The notes: generated by a model from the letters alone, not told the origin. 64,000 nucleotides of DNA from Methylobacterium mesophilicum (GCF_022179445.1 NZ_BPQU01000002.1:248001-312000), one strand, 5' to 3'; positions 10,244-23,051 are shown, numbered from the stretch's first letter. Made by a program: numbers and translations.

Positions 10244-10633
10244 ATGCGTCAACGAGCCGACGGCACCCTGGCCCTGCTGGTCGCGGCCCTGCGCGAGAGC
10301 GCGACGCATCTGGAATCGCTGCTGAGCCTGGCGCGGGCCGAGATCGACGGCAACGTCCGGGCCATCGTCTCGCTGGTCGCGATCGTCGGCACGATCCCCG
10401 TGCTGCTGATCGTCACGTTCTTTCTCGGGCTCGACGGAATCGTGAAGCTGCTCGCCGTGCCGTTCGGCTCCGAGGCGCCGGCGGCGCTGATCGTGGCGAC
10501 GCCGTTCCTGGTCGCGGCGGTCGCGCTCGGCTGGCTCGGCCTGCGCCGGATGGCGCTGTCGAACCTGGAGCCGTGGCGCACCTGGCGTCAGGTCAAGCAG
10601 GACGCCCGCGCGGTGGCGCGGCCCCGGGGGTGA
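10244..10633 (+). CDS. Phage holin family (holin superfamily 6 / DUF1469-type) membrane protein
   Basis: A 129-residue membrane protein with an amphipathic N-terminal helix (about 8-40), two hydrophobic segments (about 43-62 and 81-102) and a basic C-terminus. This matches the small holin-like DUF1469 family found in many bacterial chromosomes and often associated with stress operons. Despite the family name there is no phage context. A possible EcfG-type promoter lies just upstream. Confidence 0.65.
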   Translation: MRQRADGTLALLVAALRESATHLESLLSLARAEIDGNVRAIVSLVAIVGTIPVLLIVTFFLGLDGIVKLLAVPFGSEAPAALIVATPFLVAAVALGWLGLRRMALSNLEPWRTWRQVKQDARAVARPRG

Positions 10634-10673
10634 TCCGGGGCACCCGCCGCCTGCGGGAGGAGGGGGCGCCGCT

Positions 10674-12377
10674 CTACTGCGTCGGGACCAGGATCGTGCT
10701 CGGCCCTGGTTCGAGCGGCACGTCCAGATGGCAGCGCAGGCCCCCGGCCTCGAAGGCGAGGTCGACCAGGCCGTCGAGTTCGCGCCGCACGCCGCCGGAG
10801 ATCAGACGGGTTCCGAAGCCGGCCCGGGCCGGGGGCTGCACCGGCGGGCCGCCGCTCTCCTGCCAGGTGAGGCGCAGGCGCGGCATGCCGCCCTCCGGCG
10901 CGGACAGCGACCACGCGACCCGCACGTGCCCCTCCGGCACCGAGAGGGCGCCGTACTTGCCGGCGTTGGTGGTCAGCTCGTGGATCGTCATGCCCAGGGC
11001 CAGCACGTGCCGGGGGGAGAGCGCGACGTCGGGCCCGTCGAGGGCGATCTGGTCGCCCTCCGTGCGATAGGGACTCAGCTCGCTCTCCAGCACCTCACGC
11101 AGGGAGGCGCCGCTCCAGTCTTCGCGGGTCAGGAGATCATGGGTCTTCGACAGCGCCAGGATCCGCGCCTCGAGGACGCCCTCGGCGCCGCGGGACTGGC
11201 GGGCCAGGGCCTGCACCGTGGCCAAGGTGTTCTTCACCCGGTGGTTCAGCTCGTGCAGCATCGTCACCTGCTGTTCCTGCAGGGCGCGACCGTGGCGGAT
11301 CTCGGCGTGCAGCGCGTCGGTGTTGCTCTGGAGCGCGGACGCCATGGCGTCGAGCTTGCCCCCGAGGCGGCCGAACTCCGTCGCACCGCGCAGGCCCGTG
11401 CGGGCGGCGAGGTTGCCGACCTGCCAAGCGGCCGCCGTGCGAAGCAGGCGGTCGATCGGGCGGCGGATGAACATCCGTCCGGCCAGGAGCGCTGCGGCCA
11501 GCGCCAGGAGCGCGCCCAGGGCGATCAGCACCAGCCCGCGGCGGGTGGCGGCATCGATATCCGCGAAGGCCGCCGCGCTGTCGCGTCCGACCACGAGGCG
11601 CACCCCGGCGAGCGGTCCCTCCGGCATGGCGGTGGCGATGACCCGGGTGCGGCCGTCGAGGCCCTCGTCGATGCGCACCTCGCCGTCCCGGGCCGTCCGC
11701 ATCACGCCGCGCTCCGGCGGGATCGGCTTGCCGATCCAGTCCGCCCCGTCCGGGCGCCGCGCGATGATCAGGCCGTCGCGGTCCGTCACCGTGATGGCCG
11801 TCTCGGCCTGGTGCAGGGTCTGCTCCAAATGGTCGGACAGCCAGTCGAGATCGACGGCGGCCAGCAGAAGGCCGGTCGCGGGGCCGTCGGTCGCGTCCCC
11901 ACCGGCCACGACCCGGGCGAAGTGGATCGAGGGCCGGTTCGAGACGGTCCCCAGCGCGTAGCCGCCGACCGCGAAGCCGCCGGCCTCCAGGGCGCGGTGA
12001 TGATAGGCGCGCGCGCCGGTCGAGTAGGATCCCGGCGCCGAGCCGGCGCTGTCGCAGATCACCGCGCCGGCGGGATCCGTGAGTGCGATCAGGATCACGT
12101 GCGGGAGCCGGGCGGCGGACCGCTTCAGGTAGGCTGCGCAGGCGGCGGGGTCGTGTGCCCGCACGGACGGATCCCCGGAGATGAGGTCGAGGGCCTGGCG
12201 CATCCGCTCCGACAGCTGGGCGAAATCCTCAGCCGCGCCCCGGACGGTGGCGAGGGCGTCGGCGCGCACCGCCGCATCGCGGCTCGTGCGCAGCGCGACC
12301 TCGTTGTAGCCCTGGATCGCCAGCGCCGGGGTGAGCGCCAGCAGCACCAGCAGCAGGATGCGGGTGGTGAGCGACAT
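10674..12377 (-). CDS. Membrane sensor histidine kinase of the HWE family
   Basis: A 567-residue kinase. N-terminal transmembrane segment (about 5-22), extracytoplasmic Cache-like sensor (about 30-280), second membrane helix (about 283-303), HAMP-like linker (about 305-360), then an HWE/HisKA_2 kinase core: phospho-acceptor H in LHELNHRVKNTLATVQALA, N-box IHELTTNAGKYGAL and the diagnostic W-x-E in LTWQESGGP. HWE kinases commonly drive PhyR or stand-alone response regulators in Alphaproteobacteria. The gene follows the larger PAS kinase by only 6 bp, so the two are probably one operon. No receiver or effector is attached. Confidence 0.9.
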   Translation of the reverse strand: MSLTTRILLLVLLALTPALAIQGYNEVALRTSRDAAVRADALATVRGAAEDFAQLSERMRQALDLISGDPSVRAHDPAACAAYLKRSAARLPHVILIALTDPAGAVICDSAGSAPGSYSTGARAYHHRALEAGGFAVGGYALGTVSNRPSIHFARVVAGGDATDGPATGLLLAAVDLDWLSDHLEQTLHQAETAITVTDRDGLIIARRPDGADWIGKPIPPERGVMRTARDGEVRIDEGLDGRTRVIATAMPEGPLAGVRLVVGRDSAAAFADIDAATRRGLVLIALGALLALAAALLAGRMFIRRPIDRLLRTAAAWQVGNLAARTGLRGATEFGRLGGKLDAMASALQSNTDALHAEIRHGRALQEQQVTMLHELNHRVKNTLATVQALARQSRGAEGVLEARILALSKTHDLLTREDWSGASLREVLESELSPYRTEGDQIALDGPDVALSPRHVLALGMTIHELTTNAGKYGALSVPEGHVRVAWSLSAPEGGMPRLRLTWQESGGPPVQPPARAGFGTRLISGGVRRELDGLVDLAFEAGGLRCHLDVPLEPGPSTILVPTQ

Positions 12378-12383
12378 GGCCGG

Positions 12384-15275
<2,892 letters not shown>

Positions 15276-15406
15276 CGGCCGGGCACGGGCGGCGCACCGG
15301 TGGGGATGAGATCGAAGGCTGTACGCCGGCTCATCTCGGCCTTGTTGCAGAACCGGCCGGCGCTCGCCAGCCCGTGGGCGGGCCCGGACTTGAGAGGTGG
15401 CGGGCG

Positions 15407-15631
15407 TTAATGTGCGCGGCCGCGCGCGCCGCCGGCCACGGGACGCAGGTGCAGGAAGCTGCGCTCGCCGGTGGCCGCCTCGGCCACGTGCTGGATCGTG
15501 TCGAGCAGTTCGGTCACCGCCTGCGGCGCATCCGGGCGGAACTGCGCCTTGGGCTCGACCCAGCGCTTCTGCGTGCGCCGCGCGGCGATCTGCGCTTCGC
15601 TCAATGCATCGAAATCCCGGCGTCGAACCAT
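15407..15631 (-). CDS. Hypothetical small soluble protein
   Basis: A 74-residue basic protein starting MVRRRDFDALSEAQIAARR, with a predicted helical middle (AVTELLDTIQHVAEAA) and no signal peptide or membrane segment. No family recognised. It stands alone between the PAS kinase gene and a long noncoding stretch. Coding status rests on the ATG start and acceptable codon use. Confidence 0.4.
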   Translation of the reverse strand: MVRRRDFDALSEAQIAARRTQKRWVEPKAQFRPDAPQAVTELLDTIQHVAEAATGERSFLHLRPVAGGARGRAH

Positions 15632-16342
15632 GGCCCAGCCCTCCGTCCGGAACTGTGTCGGCGCATGGTTGACGAAGGGTTAACGGGTCGGAGACGGCGA
15701 TGCCGTCGCGACGATCGCGCGGGCGGTGACCCTATGGCGGCGTCGGCCCGCGCGGGCCCGTCCGGTCGGTCAAAGTCCGCACCAGCCTGAGCAAGACCGC
15801 GCGGATATGGGCGCGAAGGGGGGTGTTTTCCGCCATGGGTCGGTTACGGCGCTACGAGGCTGGAGGTTTCAGAAACCCGCCATTTCGAAGGGCGTTGCTA
15901 CGTAAAAAGGCGGTCGTGCGCGGAGACCGTCGCTCCTCCCATCACCCAAGGGCGTATGGTCAAGCCGCCATCAGCGCGTCTGATCTTTGGGTATTGATGA
16001 AGCACTGATCTTTGAGAGAACGCTTCGGATATGCGCCCGTACCATCTCTTTTCTGTTTGAACCGCCGCCCGTTCCCTTCACGGCAGGCGGCTCATCGGCG
16101 GTCGTCATGGCTAAGCCCCAAGGTCAGAAGCGCCGCCGCTTCGGGCCACCGGGTGTGGGTGGGCGGGCTATCTGCCAGATCTATAGTAGATCGACGCGCT
16201 CAAATCCCGGACGCATTGTGGTGAATCGGTCCAATTCACGTTTTAGCTAGGTTAAGGTTTATCGCAGCCGACGTTGGTCGCGGTGGCCCATCAAACTACG
16301 TAGAGATAGTCCGGGCGCCCGCCACAGGGGTTCATCAGGGGG
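15632..16342. other. About 700 bp without a recognised gene
   Basis: Lower in GC than its surroundings and containing only short open frames without start/Shine-Dalgarno support. I see a small hairpin (GGTTTC/GAAACC) near 15861-15876 and no IS ends, tRNA or clear promoter. It may be the remnant of decayed genes. Confidence 0.4.
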
Positions 16343-16570
16343 ATGTCGGTGCCCGAGCGCTTCTACTTCGATGTCGAGAACGGCCGGGAGCGGATCCGGG
16401 ACGAGGTGGGCGTCGAGGCCGAGAGCCTGGAGGAGGCCCTGGACGAGGCGCGCAGCGTGATCGGAGAGATGGCGGGTTCCGTCGGCACGGGCGCGTCCGG
16501 CGGGTCGTGGACCCTCGTCGTGCGGGATGCGACCGGCGCGGTGGTCGGCCGCCTGCCGATCCGTGCGTGA
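16343..16570 (+). CDS. DUF6894 family small protein
   Basis: A 75-residue protein with the pattern of the DUF6894 family: aromatic start RFYFDVENG, then RIRDEVGVEAESLEEALDEAR and a C-terminal beta segment (WTLVVRDATGAVVGRLPI). These proteins are abundant as many paralogues in Methylobacterium and have no known function. It stands alone; a hairpin follows. Confidence 0.75.
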   Translation: MSVPERFYFDVENGRERIRDEVGVEAESLEEALDEARSVIGEMAGSVGTGASGGSWTLVVRDATGAVVGRLPIRA

Positions 16571-16587
16571 TGCCACCGCGATCAAAG

Positions 16588-16617
16588 AACCCGCCGCGGC
16601 ACAGGCCGGGCGGGTTT
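16588..16617 (+). terminator. Hairpin after the DUF6894 gene
   Basis: Inverted repeat AACCCGCC / GGCGGGTT with a 13-nt loop followed by a single extra T, 18 bp after the stop codon. Probable intrinsic terminator, though the U-run is weak. Confidence 0.5.
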
Positions 16618-16748
16618 GAAGGTGGTCTCGTCTCGGAGAAGGCCCGACCGTAGACGCGGCACTCCCGCGCCGCATCCCCCATCCGAGGGAAGCGGCCACA
16701 CGATATAGCGAGCCCTCGGACGGTGCGCCCGGCCGGAGGATCGAGCGG

Positions 16749-17612
16749 TCAGCCCCCGAACGCCCGGGGCGGCAGGCCGGTTACGCCGACATCGAGCTCG
16801 AACAGCGCGCCCGCGGACGGCTCGTGCTCGACGCCCCGCGACGCCGACGTGACGAACAGCCGGTCGAGCCCAGGTCCCGCGAAGGCGCAGCTCGTGATGT
16901 TCGTGGCCGGGAGCGGGATGGCCTTCAGGAGGCGCCCCTCCGGATCCAGCCGGCTGATCCGGCCCGCACCCCAGTGGGCGATCCAGAGGCAGCCGTCCGC
17001 ATCCGTGGTCATCCCGTCGGGCCAGCCCCAGGCCTCGGGAAAGCGCAGGAATTCCCGCTTCCCCGCCAGGGTCCCGTCGGCGGCGAGGTCGAAGGCGAAG
17101 ACGGTCCGGGCGGCGCTGTCGCTGTGATAGAGGATCCGGCCGTCGCGGCTGAAGGTCGGACCGTTGGCGACGCCGTAGGCGCCGTCCATCCGTCGCCAGC
17201 TCAAGTCCGGGTCGAGCCGGTGCAGGGCGCCCGAGACCGCGGTCTCAGCCTGGTGCATGCTCCCGGCCCAGATGCGGCCGGCCGAGTCGACCTTGGCGTC
17301 GTTCAGGCGGTTGTCCGGAAAGTCCGGCTCCGGATTGCCGATCGGCGTGACTTGGTCGGCCTCCAGATCGAACAGCGCGAATCCGCTCTTCAGGCCGATC
17401 ACGAAGTCGCGCCGGCCGGCCCGGGGGATGATCCAGCCGATCGGCTCGGGAAACGGGCGCGTGCCCGTGGCGCCGCCGGCAAGGTCGAGCCAGCGCAGGG
17501 CCGGGGCCTCGATGTCTACCCAGAACAGCCGCCCCCGCTCGGGCACCCAGACGGGTCCTTCGCCGAGCCGGTCGCGCTCGGGGCGGGCGACGATGCGGAA
17601 CTGTGCCTCCAT
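16749..17612 (-). CDS. SMP-30/gluconolactonase family sugar lactonase (probable L-arabinolactonase)
   Basis: Metal-dependent beta-propeller lactonase of 287 residues that would open the aldonolactone made by the sugar 1-dehydrogenase. SMP-30 hallmarks: EGPVWVPERGRLFWVDI at the N-terminus with the metal-ligand Glu, NDAKVDSAGRIWAGSM in the middle, VANGPTFSRDGRILYHSD and PDGMTTDADGCLWIAHWG. It lies 78 bp downstream of the MFS sugar transporter gene and belongs to the non-phosphorylative pentose module. L-arabino-1,4-lactone is inferred as substrate from the neighbours; galactono- or fuconolactone are alternatives. Confidence 0.85.
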   Translation of the reverse strand: MEAQFRIVARPERDRLGEGPVWVPERGRLFWVDIEAPALRWLDLAGGATGTRPFPEPIGWIIPRAGRRDFVIGLKSGFALFDLEADQVTPIGNPEPDFPDNRLNDAKVDSAGRIWAGSMHQAETAVSGALHRLDPDLSWRRMDGAYGVANGPTFSRDGRILYHSDSAARTVFAFDLAADGTLAGKREFLRFPEAWGWPDGMTTDADGCLWIAHWGAGRISRLDPEGRLLKAIPLPATNITSCAFAGPGLDRLFVTSASRGVEHEPSAGALFELDVGVTGLPPRAFGG

Positions 17613-17690
17613 GGGATCGCCTTCTCGAGTCCGGCGGAGGACCGCAGCCCACCGCGTTACGCTGAACCGTGGACGGGGGCCGATATCTTC

Positions 17691-19007
17691 TCAGGCGCGG
17701 TCGGAGGCACCCAGGCCCGGCCGGCTGCCCCACAGCGCGAAGAACAGGACGTAGAGTTCGCAGGCGGCCGTGATGAGGAAGGAGTGCTGCAGGCCGAACC
17801 GGTCGGCGGCCCAGCCCTGCACCACCACCAGGGAGCCCCCGGCGATCGCCATGATCAGCAGCCCCGCCCCCTCCTCGGTCAGCGGGCCCAGGCCGCGGAT
17901 GCCGAGGGTGAAGATCGTCGGGAACATGACCGCGTGGAACAGCCCCACGGAGATCAGCGCCCACATGGCCAGCGACCCCGTCGCGAAGGTCGCCACCAGC
18001 ATGACCGTGAAGGCCGCCAGGGCGGCGCCGGCCAGGATGGTCTCGGCGGACCGCACCTGCATCAGGTAGCTGCCGACGAAGCGGCCGATCATCATCCCGC
18101 CCCAGAGCAGGAACAGGTAATGCGAGGCCTGCGTGTGCGTGAGGTCGCCGATCTCGGGCTGCGAGACGAAGTTGATGAACAGGTTCGACACCCCGATCTC
18201 GGCGATCAGGTAGATGAAGATCGCCGGCACGCCGAGCACGAGGTTGCGGTGGCGCCAGAGCGACAGGCCGGTGCGCTCGGCCTTGGCGGCCTGCTTCGCG
18301 GCCTCGCCTGCGCCGCCGCCCATGGCGGGAAGCGGGAAGCGTGCGATCACCACGGCGAGCACGACGAGGATCGCCGCCACGATCAGGTAGGGGAGTTGCA
18401 CCGACTGCGCGTCGGCCAGTCGCTCGGCCGCGGTCAGGGTCGTGCCGGCGGCGAGGTTGCCCGAAGCCGAGCGTCCGAGGATCAGGTAGCCGCCGAAGAG
18501 CGGCGCGAGCGTCGTGCCGAGCGAGTTGAAGGCCTGGACGAGGTTGAGGCGCGCCGGGGCGGTCTCCGGGGGGCCGACCACCGCCACGTAGGGGTTGGCC
18601 GCGACCTGGAGCAGGGTGATGCCGCTCGCGATGACGAACAGGGCGGTGAGGGTGATCGCGTACGAGACCTGATGCGAGGCCAGGACCATGCCCAGCGTGC
18701 CCAGCGCCATGATGCCGACGCCCACCACCAGGGCACGCTGGTAGCCGATGCGCGCGATCAGCTTCGCGGCCGGGATCGAGGCCACGAAATACGCGATGAA
18801 CCACACCGACTCGATCAGCGTGGTCTGCGTGTAATCGAGGTCGAAGACGCTCCTGAGATGGGGTAGCAGAGTGTTGTTGATGACCGTAATGAAGCCCCAC
18901 ATGAAGAAGAGGCTCGCGAGCAGCGAGAGGGCCGGGCGGTAGCTGCCGCGGTCGGCCGACGCCGTTCCAGCCGCGGGCGCTCCGATGCTCGCGATCGGTC
19001 CTGCCAT
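17691..19007 (-). CDS. Sugar MFS transporter (FucP-like)
   Basis: Inner-membrane sugar:proton symporter of the fucose/glucose/galactose permease branch, about 438 residues with 12 hydrophobic segments. The first helix region LLASLFFMWGFITVINNTLLPHL is the FucP-type signature. I prefer the ATG at 19007 over the one at 19022 because GAGGAAA lies 7 nt upstream of it. It is divergent from the mutarotase gene and followed by the lactonase gene. The exact 13-bp sequence shared with the dehydrogenase promoter lies 55 bp upstream of the start. Likely substrate is L-arabinose or a related aldose. Confidence 0.85.
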   Translation of the reverse strand: MAGPIASIGAPAAGTASADRGSYRPALSLLASLFFMWGFITVINNTLLPHLRSVFDLDYTQTTLIESVWFIAYFVASIPAAKLIARIGYQRALVVGVGIMALGTLGMVLASHQVSYAITLTALFVIASGITLLQVAANPYVAVVGPPETAPARLNLVQAFNSLGTTLAPLFGGYLILGRSASGNLAAGTTLTAAERLADAQSVQLPYLIVAAILVVLAVVIARFPLPAMGGGAGEAAKQAAKAERTGLSLWRHRNLVLGVPAIFIYLIAEIGVSNLFINFVSQPEIGDLTHTQASHYLFLLWGGMMIGRFVGSYLMQVRSAETILAGAALAAFTVMLVATFATGSLAMWALISVGLFHAVMFPTIFTLGIRGLGPLTEEGAGLLIMAIAGGSLVVVQGWAADRFGLQHSFLITAACELYVLFFALWGSRPGLGASDRA

Positions 19008-19061
19008 CAAACGTTTCCTCATCCCGGGGCCGCTTTGCCGCGGCCCGATGTTGTGAATTTC

Positions 19062-19074
19062 ATTTGTATGAGTA
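19062..19074. promoter_or_regulatory. Repeated 13-bp element ATTTGTATGAGTA (copy 1)
   Basis: Located between the divergent MFS transporter and mutarotase genes; identical to the copy at 23028-23040. With the preceding bases it reads TCAT-TTGT-ATGA, an imperfect operator-like dyad. The probable binder is the FCD/GntR regulator encoded in the same cluster; this is inference. Confidence 0.45.
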
Positions 19075-19165
19075 TATAGCGGAGTTTAAGACGTCAACCG
19101 CGGCACGCGTCGAGCGCCGGCGCACGATCGGCAAGCGGGAGGCGGGCATCTTGCGGGGAGATCAC

Positions 19166-20320
19166 ATGCGTGGAGTCGGGGCTGTGGCGCTGGGCGCCTG
19201 CGCGGCGATCCCTGTGGCGGCCCAGGCTGCCGAGCCGGTCCGCACCGTGTTCGGCACCCTGCCGGACGGCCGGACGGTCGAAGAGGTGACGCTGACCAAC
19301 GGCAGGGGCGTCACCGCCCGCGTGATCTCGTGGGGCGCCCTGCTGCGGACGCTCGAAGTCCCGGACCGCGCCGGAAAGCCCGCCGACATCGTCCTCGGCT
19401 ACGACGATCTCGCCGGCTACCTGGCCAAGCCCAACTATTTCGGAGTGAGCGTCGGGCGCTACGCCAACCGGATCCGCGGAGGCCGCTTCACCCTCGACGG
19501 CCGGACCTACACGCTGGCGACCAATGACGGATCCAACGCGCTCCACGGCGGCACGGCGGGATTCGACAAGCGGCTCTGGACCATCACAGAGGTCAAGGGC
19601 GGCGCCGCGCCGTCGGTCAGCCTGCGCTACGTCAGCCCGGACGGCGAGGAAGGCTATCCGGGTACGCTCACCGTGACCGCAACCTACGCGCTGGACGACA
19701 CCGACACGCTGTCCGTGACCTACCAGGCGACCACCGACAAGCCGACGATCGTCAACCTGACCAACCACAGCTTCTTCAACCTCGCCGGGGAGGGCTCCGG
19801 CCGCTCGATCCTGGGCAACGTCCTGACGATCCCAGCCGAGCGCTACACGCCCGTGGACGCGACGCTGATCCCCACGGGCGAGCATGTCCCGGTGGCGGGT
19901 ACGCCGTTCGACTTCCGCACACCGACGGTGATCGGCGACCGCATCCGCGACGGACGCGACATCCAGATCGTGCGCGGGCGCGGCTACGACCACAACTGGG
20001 TCGTCACCGACGCCCCCACGACCGAGCCGCATCTCGTGGCCCGGGTCGAGGACCCCGAATCCGGCCGGATCCTCGAAGTCGCCAGCAACCAGCCGGGCGT
20101 CCAATTCTACGCGGGCAACTTCCTCGACGCGACCGCGGTGGGCAAGTCCGGCCTGGCCTACCGGCAGTCGGACGCCCTCGCGATCGAGCCCGAGCTTTTT
20201 CCCGACACCCCGAACCAGCCGGCCTTCGGCTCGGCCCGCCTCGATCCGGGCAAGACCTACCGGAACGTCATCACCTACCGCTTCTCCACTAGCGCGGCAC
20301 ACCGGACCCACACGAAATGA
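19166..20320 (+). CDS. Aldose 1-epimerase (mutarotase), exported
   Basis: Interconverts alpha and beta anomers of aldoses. About 384 residues from the ATG at 19166, which has GGGGAG 6-7 nt upstream; this start gives a signal peptide ([21 protein letters not shown]), so the enzyme is probably periplasmic. The galactose mutarotase fold shows [27 protein letters not shown] (catalytic His region), [10 protein letters not shown] (second His) and a C-terminal acidic segment [14 protein letters not shown] containing the catalytic-base Glu. The stop overlaps the next ATG (ATGA), so it is translationally coupled to the dehydratase. It would supply the anomer used by the sugar dehydrogenase. Confidence 0.9.
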   Translation: MRGVGAVALGACAAIPVAAQAAEPVRTVFGTLPDGRTVEEVTLTNGRGVTARVISWGALLRTLEVPDRAGKPADIVLGYDDLAGYLAKPNYFGVSVGRYANRIRGGRFTLDGRTYTLATNDGSNALHGGTAGFDKRLWTITEVKGGAAPSVSLRYVSPDGEEGYPGTLTVTATYALDDTDTLSVTYQATTDKPTIVNLTNHSFFNLAGEGSGRSILGNVLTIPAERYTPVDATLIPTGEHVPVAGTPFDFRTPTVIGDRIRDGRDIQIVRGRGYDHNWVVTDAPTTEPHLVARVEDPESGRILEVASNQPGVQFYAGNFLDATAVGKSGLAYRQSDALAIEPELFPDTPNQPAFGSARLDPGKTYRNVITYRFSTSAAHRTHTK

Positions 20321-22116
20321 CCGATCGCCCGAACACACGGCCCCTGCGCTCGCGCGCGTGGTTCGACAACCCCGACAACATCGACATGACCGCGCTCTAC
20401 CTGGAGCGCTACCTGAACTTCGGCCTGAGCCTCGACGAGCTGCGCTCGGGCAAGCCGATCATCGGCATCGCCCAGACCGGCTCCGACCTGTCGCCGTGCA
20501 ACCGGCACCACCTCGTGTTGGCGGAGCGCGTGCGTGAGGGCATCCGCGAGGCCGGCGGCATCGCGCTCGAATTCCCGGTCCATCCGATTCAGGAGACCGG
20601 CAAGCGGCCCACCGCCGGCCTCGACCGCAACCTCGCCTATCTCGGGCTGGTCGAGCTCCTGTACGGCTACCCCCTCGACGGGGTCGTGCTGACCACGGGC
20701 TGCGACAAGACCACGCCGGCCTGCCTGATGGCGGCCGCCACCGTGAACATCCCGGCCATCGCCCTGTCGGTGGGCCCGATGCTCAACGGCTGGTACAAGG
20801 GCCAGCGCACCGGCTCCGGCACGATTGTGTGGCGCGCGCGCCAGATGCTGGCGGCGGGCGAGATCGACCACGACGGATTCATCAAGCTGGTGACTTCGTC
20901 CGCGCCCTCCACGGGCTACTGCAACACCATGGGCACGGCGACGACGATGAACGCGCTCGCGGAGGCGCTCGGCATGATGCTGCCGGGCTCCGCGGCGATC
21001 CCGGCCCCCTACCGGGACCGACAGGAGGTCGCCTACCTCACGGGCAAGCGCGTGGTCGAGATGGTCGCCGAGGACCTCAAGCCGACCGACATCCTGACCC
21101 GGGAGGCCTTCCTCAACGCGATCGTGCTCAATTCGGCGATCGGCGGCTCGACCAACGCCCCGATCCACCTGGCCGCGCTCGCCCGCCACGCCGGCGTCGA
21201 ACTCGACATCGCCGATTGGCAGACCCACGGCCTCGACGTGCCGCTCCTGGTCAACCTGCAACCGGCCGGCGAGTATCTCGGCGAGGATTACTACCGCGCG
21301 GGCGGTCTCCCGGCAGTGGCCGCGCAGCTGATGCAGCGCGGGCTGCTCCACGAGGGCGCCCTGACGGTGAACGGGCGCACCATCGGCGACAATTGCCGCG
21401 GTGCGGTGATCGAGGACGAGGATGTGATCCGGCCGATCGACCGGCCGCTGAAGGAGGCCGCAGGCTTCCTGGTGCTCCGCGGCAACCTGTTCGACGCGGC
21501 GATCATGAAGACCAGCGTGATCGGCGAGGAGTTCCGGGAACGCTACCTCTCGAACCCCGACGATCCGGAGGCCTTCGAGGGCCGGGCCGTCGTGTTCGAC
21601 GGGCCGGAGGATTACCACCACCGCATCGACGATCCGGCGCTGGCGATCGACGACAACAGCATCCTGATCATGCGGGGCGCCGGCCCGGTCGGTTATCCGG
21701 GGGCGGCCGAGGTGGTGAACATGCGCCCGCCCGCCTACCTGATCCGCTCAGGCGTGCACGCGCTGCCCTGCCTCGGCGACGGGCGCCAGTCCGGCACCTC
21801 GGCCTCGCCCTCGATCCTCAACGCCTCGCCCGAGGCGGCGGTCGGCGGCGGGCTCGCGCTGCTGCGCACCGGCGACCGGGTGCGGATCGACCTGAAGCGC
21901 GGCACCGCCGACATGCTGCTCGACGCGGACGAGATCGAGCGGCGGCGCAAGGCCCTGGAGGAGGCCGGGGGATACGCCTATCCGGCATCCCAGACCCCGT
22001 GGCAGGCGATCCAGCGCGCGAGCGTGGGGCAGATGCACACCGGCGCGATCCTGGAGGGGTCCGAGCGCTTCCAGCGCATCGCCCAGACCAGCGGCCTGCC
22101 GCGCGACAACCACTGA
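20317..22116 (+). CDS. IlvD/Edd family sugar-acid dehydratase (probable L-arabonate dehydratase)
   Basis: Iron-sulfur dehydratase converting an aldonate (L-arabonate or a close relative) to its 2-keto-3-deoxy acid. 599 residues, the length of the pentonate dehydratase branch. Conserved cysteines expected to bind [2Fe-2S] are C61 (SPCNRHH), C129 (TTGCDKT) and C202 (GYCNTMG); the Mg-binding and C-terminal regions ([22 protein letters not shown]) are intact. The start overlaps the mutarotase stop by 4 bp. D-xylonate or galactonate are alternative substrates. Confidence 0.88.
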   Translation: MTDRPNTRPLRSRAWFDNPDNIDMTALYLERYLNFGLSLDELRSGKPIIGIAQTGSDLSPCNRHHLVLAERVREGIREAGGIALEFPVHPIQETGKRPTAGLDRNLAYLGLVELLYGYPLDGVVLTTGCDKTTPACLMAAATVNIPAIALSVGPMLNGWYKGQRTGSGTIVWRARQMLAAGEIDHDGFIKLVTSSAPSTGYCNTMGTATTMNALAEALGMMLPGSAAIPAPYRDRQEVAYLTGKRVVEMVAEDLKPTDILTREAFLNAIVLNSAIGGSTNAPIHLAALARHAGVELDIADWQTHGLDVPLLVNLQPAGEYLGEDYYRAGGLPAVAAQLMQRGLLHEGALTVNGRTIGDNCRGAVIEDEDVIRPIDRPLKEAAGFLVLRGNLFDAAIMKTSVIGEEFRERYLSNPDDPEAFEGRAVVFDGPEDYHHRIDDPALAIDDNSILIMRGAGPVGYPGAAEVVNMRPPAYLIRSGVHALPCLGDGRQSGTSASPSILNASPEAAVGGGLALLRTGDRVRIDLKRGTADMLLDADEIERRRKALEEAGGYAYPASQTPWQAIQRASVGQMHTGAILEGSERFQRIAQTSGLPRDNH

Positions 22117-22120
22117 CGCG

Positions 22121-22148
22121 GAACCCCGCCGCCGCGGCGGCGGGGTTC
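22121..22148. terminator. Perfect 28-bp palindrome between convergent genes
   Basis: GAACCCCGCCGCCG / CGGCGGCGGGGTTC, a 14-bp perfect inverted repeat between the stops of the dehydratase gene (+) and the FCD regulator gene (-), overlapping the latter's stop codon. A likely bidirectional terminator; there is no spacer loop, so the tip would open. Confidence 0.55.
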
Positions 22149-22887
22149 ACGCCGTCAGGGACAGTTCGGTGTCGGACAGGGCGAGGCGGACCAGTTCGGT
22201 CATCGCCACCCGCGCTGCCTCGACATCGCCGGCCACGATCGCCTCGTACAGGATCCGGTGGTCCGGCATCGGGTCCCGGGGCAGGGCGCTGCGACGCTGC
22301 TTGAAGATCGTCGTCCAAGTCACGGCAGCGGCAATGGAACTCGACAGGGCCATCAAGGGTCCGTTGCGGGCCGCCTCCAGGATCGTGTTGTGGAACGCCT
22401 GGTCGGCGGCCCGCCCGATCTCGGTGGCGAGGCCGTAGCGTCCCATCTCCTCCAGGGCGTGCCCCATCCGGGAGATGTCGAGGGCGGAACGCCGCTCGGC
22501 CGCCAGGGCCGCCGCCGCCGGCTCGACGATCATCCGCAGTTCGAACAGGTCCCGGATGAACGTTTCGCTCGGCTCGGCCTCGAACGCCCAGGCGAGGATA
22601 TCCGGGTCGAGCAGGTTCCAGCGGCTGCGCTGGGTCACACGGGTGCCGGTGCGCGGCCGGCTCTCCACCAGCCCCTTGGCGCTCAGGATGCGAATCGCCT
22701 CGCGATAGGCGGTGCGCGAGACCTTGAGCTGCTCCGAGAACTCGATCTCGCCCGGTAGCACGTCCCCGGGCGCGTACCGGCCGGCCAGGATCGCGATGCC
22801 CAGATCGCGCGCCACCGAACCGTGAATCCTGCGCGAGCCCGAGGCCAGCGGCAGCTTGATGTCCTCGTAGCCCGGATCCCCCCTCAA
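22147..22887 (-). CDS. FadR/GntR-family (FCD domain) transcriptional regulator
   Basis: DNA-binding repressor of 246 residues: winged helix (about 18-88; GDVLPGEIEFSEQLKVSRTAYREAI, then GLVESRPRTGTRV) and an FCD ligand-binding domain (about 100-235; metal-ligand positions in ELRMIVEP, DQAFHNTIL, DHRILYEAI). It starts at TTG 22887, supported by GGAGG 6 nt upstream. Divergent from the aldehyde dehydrogenase gene and convergent with the dehydratase gene, it very probably senses a sugar-acid intermediate and controls the pentose genes. The repeated ATTTGTATGAGTA element lies in the same intergenic region. Confidence 0.88.
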   Translation of the reverse strand: MRGDPGYEDIKLPLASGSRRIHGSVARDLGIAILAGRYAPGDVLPGEIEFSEQLKVSRTAYREAIRILSAKGLVESRPRTGTRVTQRSRWNLLDPDILAWAFEAEPSETFIRDLFELRMIVEPAAAALAAERRSALDISRMGHALEEMGRYGLATEIGRAADQAFHNTILEAARNGPLMALSSSIAAAVTWTTIFKQRRSALPRDPMPDHRILYEAIVAGDVEAARVAMTELVRLALSDTELSLTA

Positions 22888-23027
22888 CTGTCACCTCCGG
22901 TCCGAAGCCGCCAGGACGGGGCAGGATCACCGCGATCGTACCCTGAAGTTGTAGGAGTGCAAGCGCCAACACCCACAAGCACCATAGTGCTGCGACGCTT
23001 GCAGCCACTGCACAACTGCTCTAAGTT

Positions 23028-23040
23028 ATTTGTATGAGTA
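23028..23040. promoter_or_regulatory. Repeated 13-bp element ATTTGTATGAGTA (copy 2)
   Basis: Immediately upstream of the 2-oxoglutarate semialdehyde dehydrogenase coding start at 23052; identical to the copy at 19062-19074. A regulator bound here would block transcription or translation initiation. The element covers an alternative ATG at 23034, which supports the downstream start. Confidence 0.45.
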
Positions 23041-23051
23041 AAGAGCTGACG

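Noticed and set aside
15823..16250. Short open frames in the low-GC gap
   Set aside because: No ribosome site, no domain and atypical composition; not supported as genes.
19064..19165. TTG start for the mutarotase at 19064
   Set aside because: The ATG at 19166 has a good ribosome site and starts a clean signal peptide; the upstream part covers the repeated promoter element.
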